Shown in pieces: positions 10,088 to 19,589 of a stretch of 35,452 nucleotides of DNA. Source of the stretch: Amoeboaphelidium occidentale (lineage: Eukaryota; Aphelidiomycota; Aphelidea); assembly GCA_023515795.1 (NCBI GenBank), contig JALGPX010000022.1, forward strand, positions 72,802-108,253, read 5' to 3'. The notes under the pieces are model-generated. The model was given only the letters and a program-made list of their open reading frames with translations, ran no database searches and was not told the origin of the DNA. The position numbers were made by a program, and so were the translations under genes. Numbering within the stretch: the stretch's first letter is position 1; every line of letters begins with the position of its first letter.

Positions 10088-10772
10088 AATTGTCACTCCT
10101 GCTTCAAAGTCTGAACAGAGGATTCAGCAGGAGTTGGAGAGTACAAAGAAGGAATTGAAGCACTATGAAGAAATGATTGTAGAGAAACGCAAGAGTAACA
10201 AGAAGGTTACTTCGAAGGATAAAGATAGCGCGGTGGTTGCTAAGGAAGTGTTGAAGACTTGGAAGGCACAGAATGAAGCATTAAGAAGGGAATTATTGAG
10301 TATAGTAAAAGGAGACACTACAGTTAGTGGGGTTTCGCCGTCTGTAGTTTCAAGTAGTTCATCATCTGCTGCTGCTGCTGCTGCTGCTGTTTCCAAGAAA
10401 CCTCCCAATAACGTGGATGAGACATTTATTACTGTTGCTGGTGATACATTCAAGATTGAATCTTCTTCATCTTCATCTTCATCAGCAGCAGCAGCAGTGT
10501 CTACTCCCATGATACCATCAGAAGTATCATCAATCAAGCCAATTCCAACTATTTTACCGTCAGAAAAGACTAAAAAGACTGCAATGTACTCGTTCAAGAA
10601 AGAATCATCAGCAGCATCAGATGAAAAGGATGATCAGGATTTCTTTAGGAGAAGTCTGGATCAGAGTGAACGCAGGAGAATGATGTTGGAGGAAGAAAAT
10701 AAGAAGATTATGAGTTTGGTGCAACAAGTAGCAGATGATTTGAAACTGGCAAAAGATGTAGGGCAGAGTTAG
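7902..10772 (+). CDS. Low-complexity coiled-coil protein with repeated LC8-type QT/QVD motifs; inflated by an assembly join at N8939
   Basis: The frame as given is 956 residues, but about 219 of them come from a duplicate around the N at 8939; the real protein is nearer 737. Coiled-coil segments (for example LQLERDSLLSMVHQLELQLE and EMERRMLEYEVQIDLIKEY) alternate with Ser, Asn and Thr runs. Short motifs recur: KIVQTDS, GMTQTDS, TYTQTND, GCQTDC, VGVQVDL, VGVNTFV, AGVNTSS. They resemble the TQT and GIQVD ligands of the dynein light chain LC8 (DYNLL), as in nNOS, so this may be a multivalent LC8 partner. That is inference from motif form. The C-terminus is another helix (RRRMMLEEENKKIMSLVQQVADDL). 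I do not recognise the family; a centrosome, cilium or dynein role is plausible. It is divergent from PLC by 70 bp. Confidence 0.75.
8283..9616. repeat. Second tail-to-head near-duplicate around a single N
   Basis: Bases 8283..8938 (656 bp) recur as 8940..9616 (677 bp) across the N at 8939. The copies differ by a two-codon gain in the Asn/Lys tract, a five-codon gain in the Ser tract, a Tyr/Ser change in the TTT(Y/S)TQT segment and an Ser/Asn change. Everything else I compared is identical, including third positions. As at 7390, the simplest reading is an unmerged contig overlap carrying two alleles, making 7391..8938 a separate 1.55-kb contig. The in-frame fusion hides the fault. Confidence 0.85.
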
Positions 10773-10859
10773 TTGGAAAGTGAGATGTTTATGTTTTGAT
10801 TTAGTTGTATGTTTTCAAATAGACGATTTCGCGCTCGCTTGCTTTTTTTTTAACATATC

Positions 10860-11899
10860 ATGTTGAGAAAGAATTCAGTGTCGACTGTGCTGGTGTTGAA
10901 ATGTCCAGCTTCGATTGATACGCCTCCTGCAATTGGAACAGCTGATGCTGCTTCTGCTGATAGTCAGCCTGCGTGGAAGCAATTGAGTGATGATCAAGAG
11001 TTTCTACTGAAAGGACTAAAGAATATGCAAGTTTGCGAAAAAGCTCTGGAACAATCAAAAGCATCTACAACTACAGATAATGAGTTGGAACATAATCCAT
11101 CGCATAATCCTGACTTCTTTGATGATGAATATTGGTTGAAGCACTTTACAGAATTCTGTAGTGATGCGTGTATGGTGAGGTAAGCAACTTCAAAGCACGA
11201 TATCGAACTAAACTTTTAAGATATTTACGTGCTAATCAGTGGAATGTCGATGATGCTTTTAATGGATTGTTAAAGACGCTGGTATGGCGCAGGAAATATG
11301 GTCCGCATTTGATAAGACCTTCTGATATTGAATGCGAAGCTGTCTCTGGAAAACAGTACATTAACGGGTTCACACAGTCTGGTTCAACGATTATATACTT
11401 TCGACCTCACAGGAATCAGACTAAAGATTATTCGCGTCATATCAGATATTTGGTGTACACTGTAGAAAAGGCTATTGAATTATTGCCGCAGCACCAGGAA
11501 AAGTTGACGCTGATTTTTGATTTCAGTCAGTACTCTTCTGCAAGTGCAACACCAATGAATGTTTCAAAGTACTTTCTGCATCTGTTTGCTTCTCATTATC
11601 CGGAGCGTCTTGGTTCTGCTTTTGCTTGTTCTGCTCCGTGGTACTTTTGGTGTTTCTACAGAATCATATCGCCATTCATACATCCTGTGACTAAATCCAA
11701 GATTAGATTTGTTGATGTAGAGAAGCAGCACGAACTCAAAGATTTGGAAAGTGAACAGAAGGGTATTTGGTCTAATCTGTTTCACCACGTTAATCCGAAT
11801 ATGCTGGAGAGTGATTTTGGTGGCAATTTCAGGTTTGATTATGATCATGAAACTTATTGGACAATGATCACATCGACCTCTGAGTACAACGAAGAGTGA
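10860..11899 (+). CDS. Sec14-like CRAL-TRIO lipid-transfer protein (two exons)
   Basis: Exons are 10860..11179 and 11221..11899, with a 41-bp intron (GTAAGC..TTTTAAG, branch-like ACTAAAC), giving 332 residues. The splice joins DACMV to RYLRANQWNV, restoring the CRAL-TRIO N-terminal signature (RYLRA-x6-DDA). The lipid-binding domain follows: TLIFDFSQYSSAS, a helix with HYPERLGSAFACSAPWYF, then PFIHPVTKSKIRFV and the closing NMLESDFGG. The HYPERL and FGG motifs are diagnostic of Sec14 proteins, which exchange phosphatidylinositol or other lipids between membranes. The first 85 residues are Ala/Ser-rich with no family similarity that I see. An 87-bp spacer with a T9-like tract separates it from the upstream coiled-coil gene. 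Confidence 0.9.
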
Positions 11900-11923
11900 T
11901 TTCTTAATGTATTAAGAAGTACT

Positions 11924-12520
11924 CTATTTCTTTTTGCCTTTTCGTTTCGTGTTCACTTTTATCCAGCCATCTTCGTCTGCTTCCATTTCTTCTTCTTTTG
12001 AGTCTTCAGGCTGGTGCATCTGTTGGTCAATATCCATATCATTAACGCTGTTGCTATTAGCGGGGCATTGTGTTGCAGCAGGGCTTTCATCTGCACCATC
12101 CTCAGCAACTTCAATGCTTTCTTCCACTACAGACAAAGAATTCTGTAAATTATTCATCCTTCCTATTTTTGACTCGTATTCCTGCAATATCTTTTTGTAT
12201 AGCGAACTTTCTGTACCATTCTCTATCACGTCCTTTGCCATTTTAGCCAACAAACTGGAATATTCTTCTATGGAACCATCTTCAACTACAATATCAAATA
12301 CATCTTCAAAGAATGCGTCAAAAAGTATAATCAAATCATCCTCATCCACGTTGCCCTTCTGTTCAGCGTACAAATCCCAAACGGCTTCCATCAAATTTTC
12401 TCTCTTCATCTCAGCTCTCTGCATTCCATCGCCATCGTTCTGCATTACGAGATATAACGCAGGCCACGTGTTGATTATCATTTTTATTCCGTTCTTTATC
12501 ATGTCGACGGGTGTATTCAT
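11924..12520 (-). CDS. TSR2: Tsr2, pre-rRNA processing factor and eS26 escortin
   Basis: The start is ATG 12520; the longer frame would need a TTG start at 12559. The 198-residue protein begins MNTPVDMIKNGIKMIINTWPALYLVMQND, the Tsr2 N-terminal helix pattern (G-x-x-x-x-x-x-x-W-x-A-L). DEDDLIILFDAFFEDVFDIVVEDGS then gives the core Tsr2 motif. The C-terminus is acidic and ends DEDGWIKVNTKRKGKKK, as in other Tsr2 proteins (W-x-x-V plus a basic tail). In yeast Tsr2 carries ribosomal protein eS26 to 40S precursors. It converges with the CRAL-TRIO gene (24 bp between stops) and lies 54 bp downstream of the flavoprotein gene. Confidence 0.9.
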   Translation of the reverse strand: MNTPVDMIKNGIKMIINTWPALYLVMQNDGDGMQRAEMKRENLMEAVWDLYAEQKGNVDEDDLIILFDAFFEDVFDIVVEDGSIEEYSSLLAKMAKDVIENGTESSLYKKILQEYESKIGRMNNLQNSLSVVEESIEVAEDGADESPAATQCPANSNSVNDMDIDQQMHQPEDSKEEEMEADEDGWIKVNTKRKGKKK

Positions 12521-12574
12521 TTTGATTATTTGAGTATCGGTAAATTGAAGATTGTGCAAAATGAATGGTTTCCG

Positions 12575-13341
12575 TTAAGGATTAAGAGCTGCTGCATTCC
12601 ATGTACCGCTTTTATCCGATAATGAATAGGAAACACGTTCCGCGGTGTGTAAATGCAGAGTCTCAACATGCTGAGGTTCCAGTACGATCAAACAGCAATT
12701 CTGATCAACCTTCATTTGATCAACTGCAGGAAGCGCATTCGCATTTACAGTAAGAGGCTCCCCTGGTACACCGCCACAGAATGACTTCAATAAAAACTCA
12801 TTAAGAGATTTGATAACATTCTGTCTACATTGTTCCCAAAAAGCTTTCGTGTCTTCAGAGTTGTCCCGAAGAGAAGGATACGAGTTGATATTATTGTGCG
12901 TTGAATGCGCTACAACATGGGCTTTTGCTTTTATCCTAAACTGCATCGATTCATTATGAAACAACCTAAAATCATCATCATCATCCTGCCTTAAGTTTTA
13001 AGTTACCAGCAAAGTTCAGAATCAAAAGGAGATGAAGTCATTCCTCTAAACTTTGTGCTTCTGATGTCAGAGCAGATGATCAAGTATGGAGTATCTTTTA
13101 CTGATAGAGAATCCCCCGGTGGAATTACATCTGGTGTCAATTGCACAGGTTGTTCAGTTAGTCCATCCTGACATTGCGTAACAGATTGCACCAAACCTCT
13201 AAATACGACTGTTCGAACTGTAGGCAGCCCTGACGAGCAGTTTATGGATGCCAACTGACACCACGTCGAATGCCTTGAAACAGCCCTCTCAGCATTGAAA
13301 ACAGAGCATAATTTATTTACCCAATTCGAACGATTTGTCAT
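12575..13341 (-). CDS. Alr4036-type FMN-binding flavoprotein, pyridoxamine 5'-phosphate oxidase-like (two exons)
   Basis: Exons are 13007..13341 and 12575..12965, with a 41-bp intron (GTAACT..TTTTAG), giving 241 residues. The splice builds SELCWLFHNESMQFRIKAKAHVV, the family motif E-x-C-W-x-F-x-x-x-x-x-Q-F-R. Upstream, WCQLASINCSSGLPTVRTVVFRG and IICSDIRSTK match the split-barrel FMN-binding signature (Q-L-A-T, V-R-T-V-V-F-R-G, T-D-x-R-S-x-K). The fold binds FMN; whether it acts on pyridoxamine phosphate is not known for this subfamily. Its ATG (13339..13341) overlaps the TGA of the upstream gene by four bases, so the two may share a transcript. Confidence 0.85.
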
Positions 13342-13940
13342 AGCGCAAACAACAATTCACCAACATCGCCGCTATCACCCAAATGCCCGTCGATCTCCGT
13401 GACAATTTTAGCAGAAGTGGAACTTAGAGTATTATGAGAAGATTCTGAGTTTGCAGAGTGGAAGCTTTTTATGGTGCTTTGCCTCCGTCTTTCGTCAATT
13501 ATCAAATCTGTTATTTGGTCGATTTCTTCTCTGCTCATCAGTTGGGCATCCCTGTTGCCTTGAAGTTCTCGACTTAGAAAATTATCGTAATACTTTCCGG
13601 ATAGAATGAAACCACTCTTACTGAAACTTCCAGAGAATCGACCACGTTTCTGCTGTTGCTGTCGTTGTTCTTGCAGGGCCAAAATAGATTCATACTGTTC
13701 ATCATCTGAACCGTAAGCAACATTCGCTTCCAATAAATCAAGATCATCCACAGAGTCTGGCGAAACTTTTGAGTATCCGTAATTTGATCGCAGTCTTGAG
13801 AACCATGATGGACTATTACTGCTGCTTCTGCCACCATGGAATTCATTTATCGTGTATCTTGCAGGCCCATAGAAGCAAATAGAGAAGAAGTTACAGATGG
13901 AATACCAAATTTTGTTCAAAAATTCCACAAGGGCAGTCAT
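13338..13940 (-). CDS. Unrecognised 200-residue protein with hydrophobic N-terminus
   Basis: The start is ATG 13940; the longer frame begins with TTG at 14018. Residues 6-28 (EFLNKIWYSICNFFSICFYG) are hydrophobic and aromatic and could be a membrane anchor or amphipathic helix. The rest is Ser-rich and hydrophilic, with acidic LLEANVAYGSDDEQYESIL, a Gln run and a helical MSREEIDQITDLIIDERRR. No family is recognised. The terminal TGA sits inside the ATGA shared with the downstream flavoprotein start, and the two genes are co-oriented. Its start is 104 bp from the divergent coiled-coil gene. The tight coupling supports it being real. Confidence 0.6.
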   Translation of the reverse strand: MTALVEFLNKIWYSICNFFSICFYGPARYTINEFHGGRSSSNSPSWFSRLRSNYGYSKVSPDSVDDLDLLEANVAYGSDDEQYESILALQEQRQQQQKRGRFSGSFSKSGFILSGKYYDNFLSRELQGNRDAQLMSREEIDQITDLIIDERRRQSTIKSFHSANSESSHNTLSSTSAKIVTEIDGHLGDSGDVGELLFAL

Positions 13941-14044
13941 TCTGATGTTCAAATCGATTCGTTTGCAAAAAGGGAAAATCACCAAAAGCGCAAAAGCAAA
14001 CTGCAGTGGCGCACGCAAATTATTGTTTCAGAGTTGTGCGAAAA

Positions 14045-15936
14045 ATGGAAGACGATTTTGACTTTGATGTTGCTGATATGTTACCAACTGGGAATGATGA
14101 GCCTCAGTTGTTGAGGTTGAAATCAGAGTCTATCAAAAGCTTGGATGCTAAAGATAATAAGGATGATTCTAACTTGCCTTCATTCCTAAGAAAATCTTCA
14201 GGGGATACAAACGATAGCAGCACTAGAAGGCGCAGAAGAATATTAGATGATGTAGAAGTTAAAGTAGCTGATAATTTATTGGATAGGCTTGGACTTGTAT
14301 CAGACCCAATTCCTCTAGGTGATCGCCTGGTCGCCGCTGAAGTTGAAACAGATGCACAAGTTGTTGTTGATAATGTACAAGATGATCAGAAAGAGCCAAA
14401 TCTGACGGGATTTCGAGGGTTCTCATTGGGAGGCGTTGATGCTGCAAAACAGTTTGATGAACCTGTTCAAGAGGATAACAAAGATATTGAGTCTAAAGCA
14501 GATCACCAAACAGAAGAACCAGTTTCGAAAGGATCTGGGCTTGTCTTACCTTCTCACTGGGACAAAGATATGTTGGAAAAAGAGATTAGTCGAATGGTTT
14601 CGGAGGCGGTGGCTAAAGCAATGCCTCGAATGGAGAGCGCAATGGCAGATTTCCTAGAGAAACTTAAAACAGATAGACCCAAAGCTGCTGAGCAAGTGAA
14701 TGAATTTCAAAATTCTATCAAACCGTTTGAACAGCAACTGCAGCAATCTGTGAAGATTATGAAGGAAACATCAAGAGTAAACTACGAAATGTTTAATGAG
14801 GCTTCTAAGAAAGTCGAGGAATTGAAAGAAACAAAGAAGGCTTTAGATGCTTTAGATAAGTCTCGACAAGAGCAACTTGGTCTATACAATCAGCAAAAGT
14901 CTGAAATCGCATTGATCGTGGAAGAATTCAAAAGTTCCACTGAGAGTGTAAAAGTGCTGCTAGAAAACAACTTCAACGAGATAATTTCAAGGCTAAGAGC
15001 TGAAAAAGAGTCTGCAGTATCTACAAAGATTTCTATATCAGCAGATCTAAAGAAATTACAACAAGAGTGCGAAACTTATCGAAAAGCCTTTGTTGCGACT
15101 TATGCGAACCAGAAGAACGATCTCATTCAGGAAAAGTATGTTTTTGATGAGAGCATCAAAAGGAAAATGGAAAACTTTGAGGAAGAGTTTAGAATGAAAG
15201 AATTAGAGATCCAAAAGCAAGGCCAGGAAAAGAAGAAGATCCAAGAGGAAATCCAGACATTGACCTCAAAGCTACGACAACTGGAACATGATTGTCTGAA
15301 CAAGAAATTCGAAATGGAGAATCTAAAAAATGAGTGTTTGAAGTACGAGCAAGAAGTAAACTCTTATGAAAACTTGAAACGGACTCTATCTACGAGAGAG
15401 ACTGAATTAGAGAACATGTATGAGTCTGCGGTTAAAGAGAGAATGGCAAACCAAAAGATACTAGTCAATGTTGAAAGAGTGAAAGAAGAAATAAGGCAAT
15501 TGAAAAATGAGGTCGAAGCTGATAAGAGAGATTTGTTTGAAGAGAAACGAAGATTTACCTCCATCAAAGCTGATCTTGATAAAGAGATAGCTCATATCAG
15601 ACATAAACAATTATCTGTTAACAACTATCCAGAGAGAGATATCAAGTTTCCTGAAGATATAGTCCTGTCTTTGTCAAAACCTAAATCTTATACTCCAAAG
15701 AATTGGATGGAAGAATTAAACAAGTTGAGCATGGAAAAGGAGAATCTGTCAAGATCAATTGCACAGATTCAAAACAAAGCTGCTCACGCGGATAGAGTTA
15801 ATGAAGAAAAGGATTTAAAGGTAAGTCTTTAAAATGAAAATTGATTGTTTTTTAGTCTTGGATAACTACGGAACAAGAGCAATACCTTGATAAAGCGCAA
15901 TTGAAGCTGCTGGTTGAGCCGAATCATCGAAAGTAA
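14045..15936 (+). CDS. Long coiled-coil protein, possible FBF1-like ciliary/centrosomal factor (two exons)
   Basis: The start is ATG 14045 (MEDDFDFDVADMLPTG); a longer frame would need a GTG. Exons are 14045..15820 and 15856..15936, with a 35-bp intron (GTAAGT..TTTTTTAG), giving about 618 residues. The first 170 residues are acidic and disordered with an RRRRR patch. From about 185 to the end it is almost continuous heptad-rich coiled coil. An acidic disordered head followed by one long coiled coil recalls FBF1 of ciliary transition fibres, but I see no diagnostic motif, so this is a weak suggestion. The final codons overlap a possible second intron (15933..15974) that would change the last residues. 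It converges with the HDAC gene. Confidence 0.75.
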
Positions 15937-15972
15937 GATTATAAAAATGTTTTTATATTTTGGTTATTCAGT

Positions 15973-18404
15973 CTACCACCACCATCTTCCATCTAGAATA
16001 GTTGAAATCTGTGCAAAATATCTCCTTAAAATCGCAGAAGGTTGAACACTTTCCAAATTCTTTTCATTGGCCTCGCCTGTCGACCAAATAACACCACATC
16101 GAGGAAGCTCCACAATGGACCATGGTATAGCTTCATCAGGCATCAATATGACAGATTTTTCCACAAACCAATCTAATTTCTCTTGATTGTCAACATTTGT
16201 CATTATAGGAGGAGATGCATTAGGTGGAAGAATAAGAACAAGACTCTGTACCTCTTTTTCAATTCCATTCTTCATCAATAACTTTTGCACAGCTGATGTA
16301 GCATAACCAGACATAAATATAAGAAAGAATTTTCCTTGAAAGCTTTTGACATATCTGTCATAAATCTCTCCCAGTAACCTCTCAAGTCTACCTTTATCCT
16401 GGGTTTCTTCTCTCTACATATCAATACCTCAATTAGAATTATCTTACCAGATTGTATAATTTCAGCTTGTTGTACCGGTCAGGAAAGTATCCCTTGTCTT
16501 GAGCTCGAAGATTAACATCAATAAGGCCCCATCGTTTAGCTAGAAATGAATCAATATAAGGCAGTGTTTCGTCAACCATAATGCTATTGTTCAAATCAAG
16601 CAAGTTTTCAATCGATGTTGATGTTCTAATGCAAGGACTATCGTGAACAAAGAGAATTGAAGTTTTTGCAGTAAAAATATCGCTCGTCACATTGACATCA
16701 GCAAAGCTATCTGTTTCTGGACCAAATAATTGTGTAATTGGCGACATGCTATAAACTTGTCGAAGTCTTAAGTTTCGATAAGCACGGACAATATCTAGAA
16801 TGTAAAGATATTTTCAAGATTGAAATGGTGATACCTTTGACAGGAACCAAAGACATTGAATTAATGGTTGAATGCAATTGTAAGTCTTCCTTTGAAGCAC
16901 GGTCTGGTATAAAGGAGTTTCGGAGCATATCAGGACTTATGTGATATCTTCCGAAGCATCGCCAGAATGGAGATAGAGTGCTTATAACTTTATCAACAAT
17001 TTTGACACACTCCAAAGAGATCCCGTTTTCATTCTTTGGCAACTCACGCGGACTATTGCCAAGAAGGACTCTAGCACAAGATACAGCGGAGCGAGCAACT
17101 GATTCTAAATGATAACCACCCTCCAAAGCAAGAACTAGCTTCCCGTTGGCAAACTGTCCCAGCATGTAAGTCATGTGTTCATAGCCTTGTGGTGTTACAT
17201 TACATGCCCCAATAGGATCATTCAATGCAGCATCGAAACCACAAGAAACCAAAATTATTTCTGGCTCAAACTCAGCAAGCACAGGAAGAATAACTTTCTG
17301 AAATGCGTAGATATAATCCTGATCTCCGAAACCACCGCTAGGCCATGGAATATTAATGTTCATCCCAACAGCATCGCCATTGCCAACATAAGTATAGTCG
17401 GCGTTCTTGAATGAAGGATAAAATTTACCATTGTCGTATCTGTGAAGAGATATGAATAAAACTTCTTTGTCCTCATAAAATGCAGTTTGAGTTCCATTAC
17501 CATGGTGCACGTCCCAGTCGATTATAGCAATTCTCTTGGCTTTGTATTCTTTTTTCAAATGTAAGGCTGCTATAGCTACATTATTGAACAAACAGAAGCC
17601 CATAGGCTCTTCCGGTTCAGCGTGATGACCTGGAGGTCTAACGATAGCAAAACCATTCTTGACTTCACCATTCCAAACAGCGTCCACCAAAGAAATCACA
17701 CCACCACATGATAGCAAAGCACAATATGAACTTTGCGCGTTTAGATAAATACTATTAAATTCTTGAGCCTTGAGTATAAGAGTCTCTGTATCGAACTCAG
17801 AAGTAGCCATCATTTCCATAAAGTGCTCCTTGGAATGAAACTGTACAATCTGATCTTCTCTAGCTTGCTTAACTTGGATCCTTTTAAACTTATAAAGACA
17901 GCCAGAATCCTTGAGAGCCTCATAAATTTTCCTAATTCTTTCTGGATTTTCCGGATGATCAAAGTCTTCCTTCTTCAACGGAGCATGGGCAAGAAGTCGA
18001 GCGTCGTAAACTAAACCTGAAACTGAAGCAGCATCTGATATTGAGTTATTTAGTATTTCTTCCAGTTGACCATTCTCAGGCATACCGGCGAGTTTCGGCA
18101 CACCTTCGTGAACTTCACCGTCATTCTGTTCCGTCGCAGCAGAGTCCATTTCTTCAGTCGCAGCAGACTCAGAAGCAGTTTCCTCTTCTTCATAAGTATC
18201 ATCCGTACTTTCATCCTCATCATCTTCCGCTAATTCTAAAGCTAAAGTGGAATCTCTTTTCCTTTTCAAGTTTTCCCTATCTTCTGCTGAAGATTCGACT
18301 TGCTCAGGCTCTGGCGCAGAATCAACAGATGATTCCATTTGAACATCAACCGGAACTTCCAATTGCTCCGTTATCATTTCCTCAGAGTTTCCTATTTCTG
18401 TCAT
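15973..18404 (-). CDS. HDA1: Class II histone deacetylase with C-terminal Arb2 domain (Hda1/Clr3 type, three exons)
   Basis: Exons are 16835..18404, 16448..16794 and 15973..16413, with introns of 40 and 34 bp, giving 785 residues. Residues 1-120 are acidic. The deacetylase domain (about 129-455) has RPPGHHAEP (His260, His261), IIDWDVHHGNGTQ (Asp298, His300), CGFDAALNDP (Asp391) and LEGGYHL (Tyr431), so all zinc and proton-relay residues are intact. After the splice sites the Arb2 part contains SILFVHDSP, LDLNNSIMVD, RWGLIDVN and FIMSGYATSAVQ, as in fungal Hda1 and fission yeast Clr3. These enzymes deacetylate histone H3 in repressed chromatin. Frames without splicing would wrongly split it into three proteins. 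It lies 154 bp downstream of the NTF2-fold gene. Confidence 0.94.
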
Positions 18405-18558
18405 TCTTCAAAAAGCTGTTTAAAGTCGCTGTGGATGTTTTGAAGTTTTGAAATGTTGAAGTAATGCTCTGGTGCTTCCGTTTGCCTAAAAGAAAACAAA
18501 TATGGGCGAAGGTTCAAATAATTCTGAAACGCTTTCATTAATTCATTTATTAACTCTT

Positions 18559-19140
18559 TTACCAACCAAAAGCCTTAAAAGCGCGACACATCAAATTGCC
18601 AGAGAACCTCTTCAATGCTTTCTGTCTGAAGACCCACGAAGCAAAAGGGCTGTCGCTCCAATAGTCACTGTGCAACACAACTTTTCCTTCCTTCAGCCCA
18701 ATAGTTGTCTCAACTTTCAATTGAACCTTGTCAGGCAGGAGCATTTTACCAAGTAAAGATCCTTTAGCAAATTTGTACGTCTGAACATTTCTAACAAGCA
18801 ACTCCTGGTAATTGCCACTCTTCTCATCAGCATCTTTGCCAACGCTGGTCAAGAGAACATCTGCATCAGGGTTATAGGAGACGTCTATCTCGCTGAATAG
18901 CTTGATCAGACTCACAAAGACCAAGCGATATTGCTCGCGACCATGCACAATAGACAGAGGATCTTCAAAAACAATCTCTTCATGGTTGAAGTATTTGTCG
19001 AAAATCGCCATTTGTTCTTCAGGCTTCTTTGTGGTGTAGATTCTAAAGACTTTGTCTACGACCTCTCGAAACTTTGCGGTGCTTGATTGCGTCATTGTGA
19101 ATTTGAAACTGTTCAACTGAAAAGTTTCCGTTTTCACCAT
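18559..19140 (-). CDS. NTF2-fold (SnoaL/DUF2358-like) protein
   Basis: The start is ATG 19140 (193 residues), or possibly Met at 19095 (MTQSSTAKFREVVDKVF); the longest frame needs TTG. DKYFNHEEIVFEDPLSIVHGREQYRLVF is the typical NTF2/SnoaL-like opening, in which F-x-D-P precedes an alpha-beta cone. The LRVRNVQTYKF-type strand and the VVLHSDYWSD strand follow. Such proteins bind small hydrophobic ligands or act as isomerases; none can be named here. No signal peptide is seen. It is co-oriented with and 154 bp upstream of the HDAC gene. Confidence 0.7.
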   Translation of the reverse strand: MVKTETFQLNSFKFTMTQSSTAKFREVVDKVFRIYTTKKPEEQMAIFDKYFNHEEIVFEDPLSIVHGREQYRLVFVSLIKLFSEIDVSYNPDADVLLTSVGKDADEKSGNYQELLVRNVQTYKFAKGSLLGKMLLPDKVQLKVETTIGLKEGKVVLHSDYWSDSPFASWVFRQKALKRFSGNLMCRAFKAFGW

Positions 19141-19589
19141 ACGCGCACACGCAAAATCAGTATCATTTGATATCAATAAACAGAATTATACTTTCGACAA
19201 GGTTAGCGTAAGATAGAATTTAGAGTTTATGATGATGTCACTTGGAAATAGATACTTCAACAACGCAACTGTATTTGTTTCATGTAAGAGGCTCAGCTCA
19301 TATAGTGATTTCATTTGCTCTCTAGCCAACGCGCAATGAATGTCTCTAACCTTCGACATTTGCAAGGACACTATGAAAAAACTTTTGAATCCTTAATGAT
19401 GGTGTTGGACATGTTTGAGCCATGATACCAAACATTTGTGAAGCCATGTCGCGCCTACCAGAGTTTGGCCATTACTACCTCGCTCATTTCAAATTCCCAT
19501 CGACTTTGCTTCATTCTGACTCAGTGCTATTTTTAGCTCTGCTTCGATAGGTTCTTCATTCAAATATATATTTTTCGTGCTGCAACAAG
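19141..19589. other. 449-bp stretch without a convincing gene; weak small ORFs on both strands
   Basis: This is the longest apparently non-coding stretch in the window, between the divergent starts of the NTF2-fold gene (19140) and the RasGAP gene (19590). On the minus strand, an ATG at 19359 opens 57 codons to 19186 with well-formed amphipathic sequence (REQMKSLYELSLLHETNTVALLKYLFP). On the plus strand, 19335..19424 encodes MNVSNLRHLQGHYEKTFESL and 19448 onward MSRLPEFGHYYLAHFKF. A plausible GTAAGA..CTCTCTAG intron lies at about 19292..19335. I could not join these into one clean frame. It may hold a small spliced gene, a promoter, or a decayed gene. Confidence 0.35.

Noticed and set aside
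10163-10597. 144-residue minus-strand frame rich in Ala and acidic runs
   Set aside because: It is antisense to the repeat-rich end of the coiled-coil gene, where trinucleotide repeats keep several frames open.
16439-16747. Separate 102-residue gene starting MSPITQLFGPETD
   Set aside because: The 40-bp intron at 16795..16834 joins it in frame to the HDAC, and it carries the N-terminal half of the Arb2 domain.
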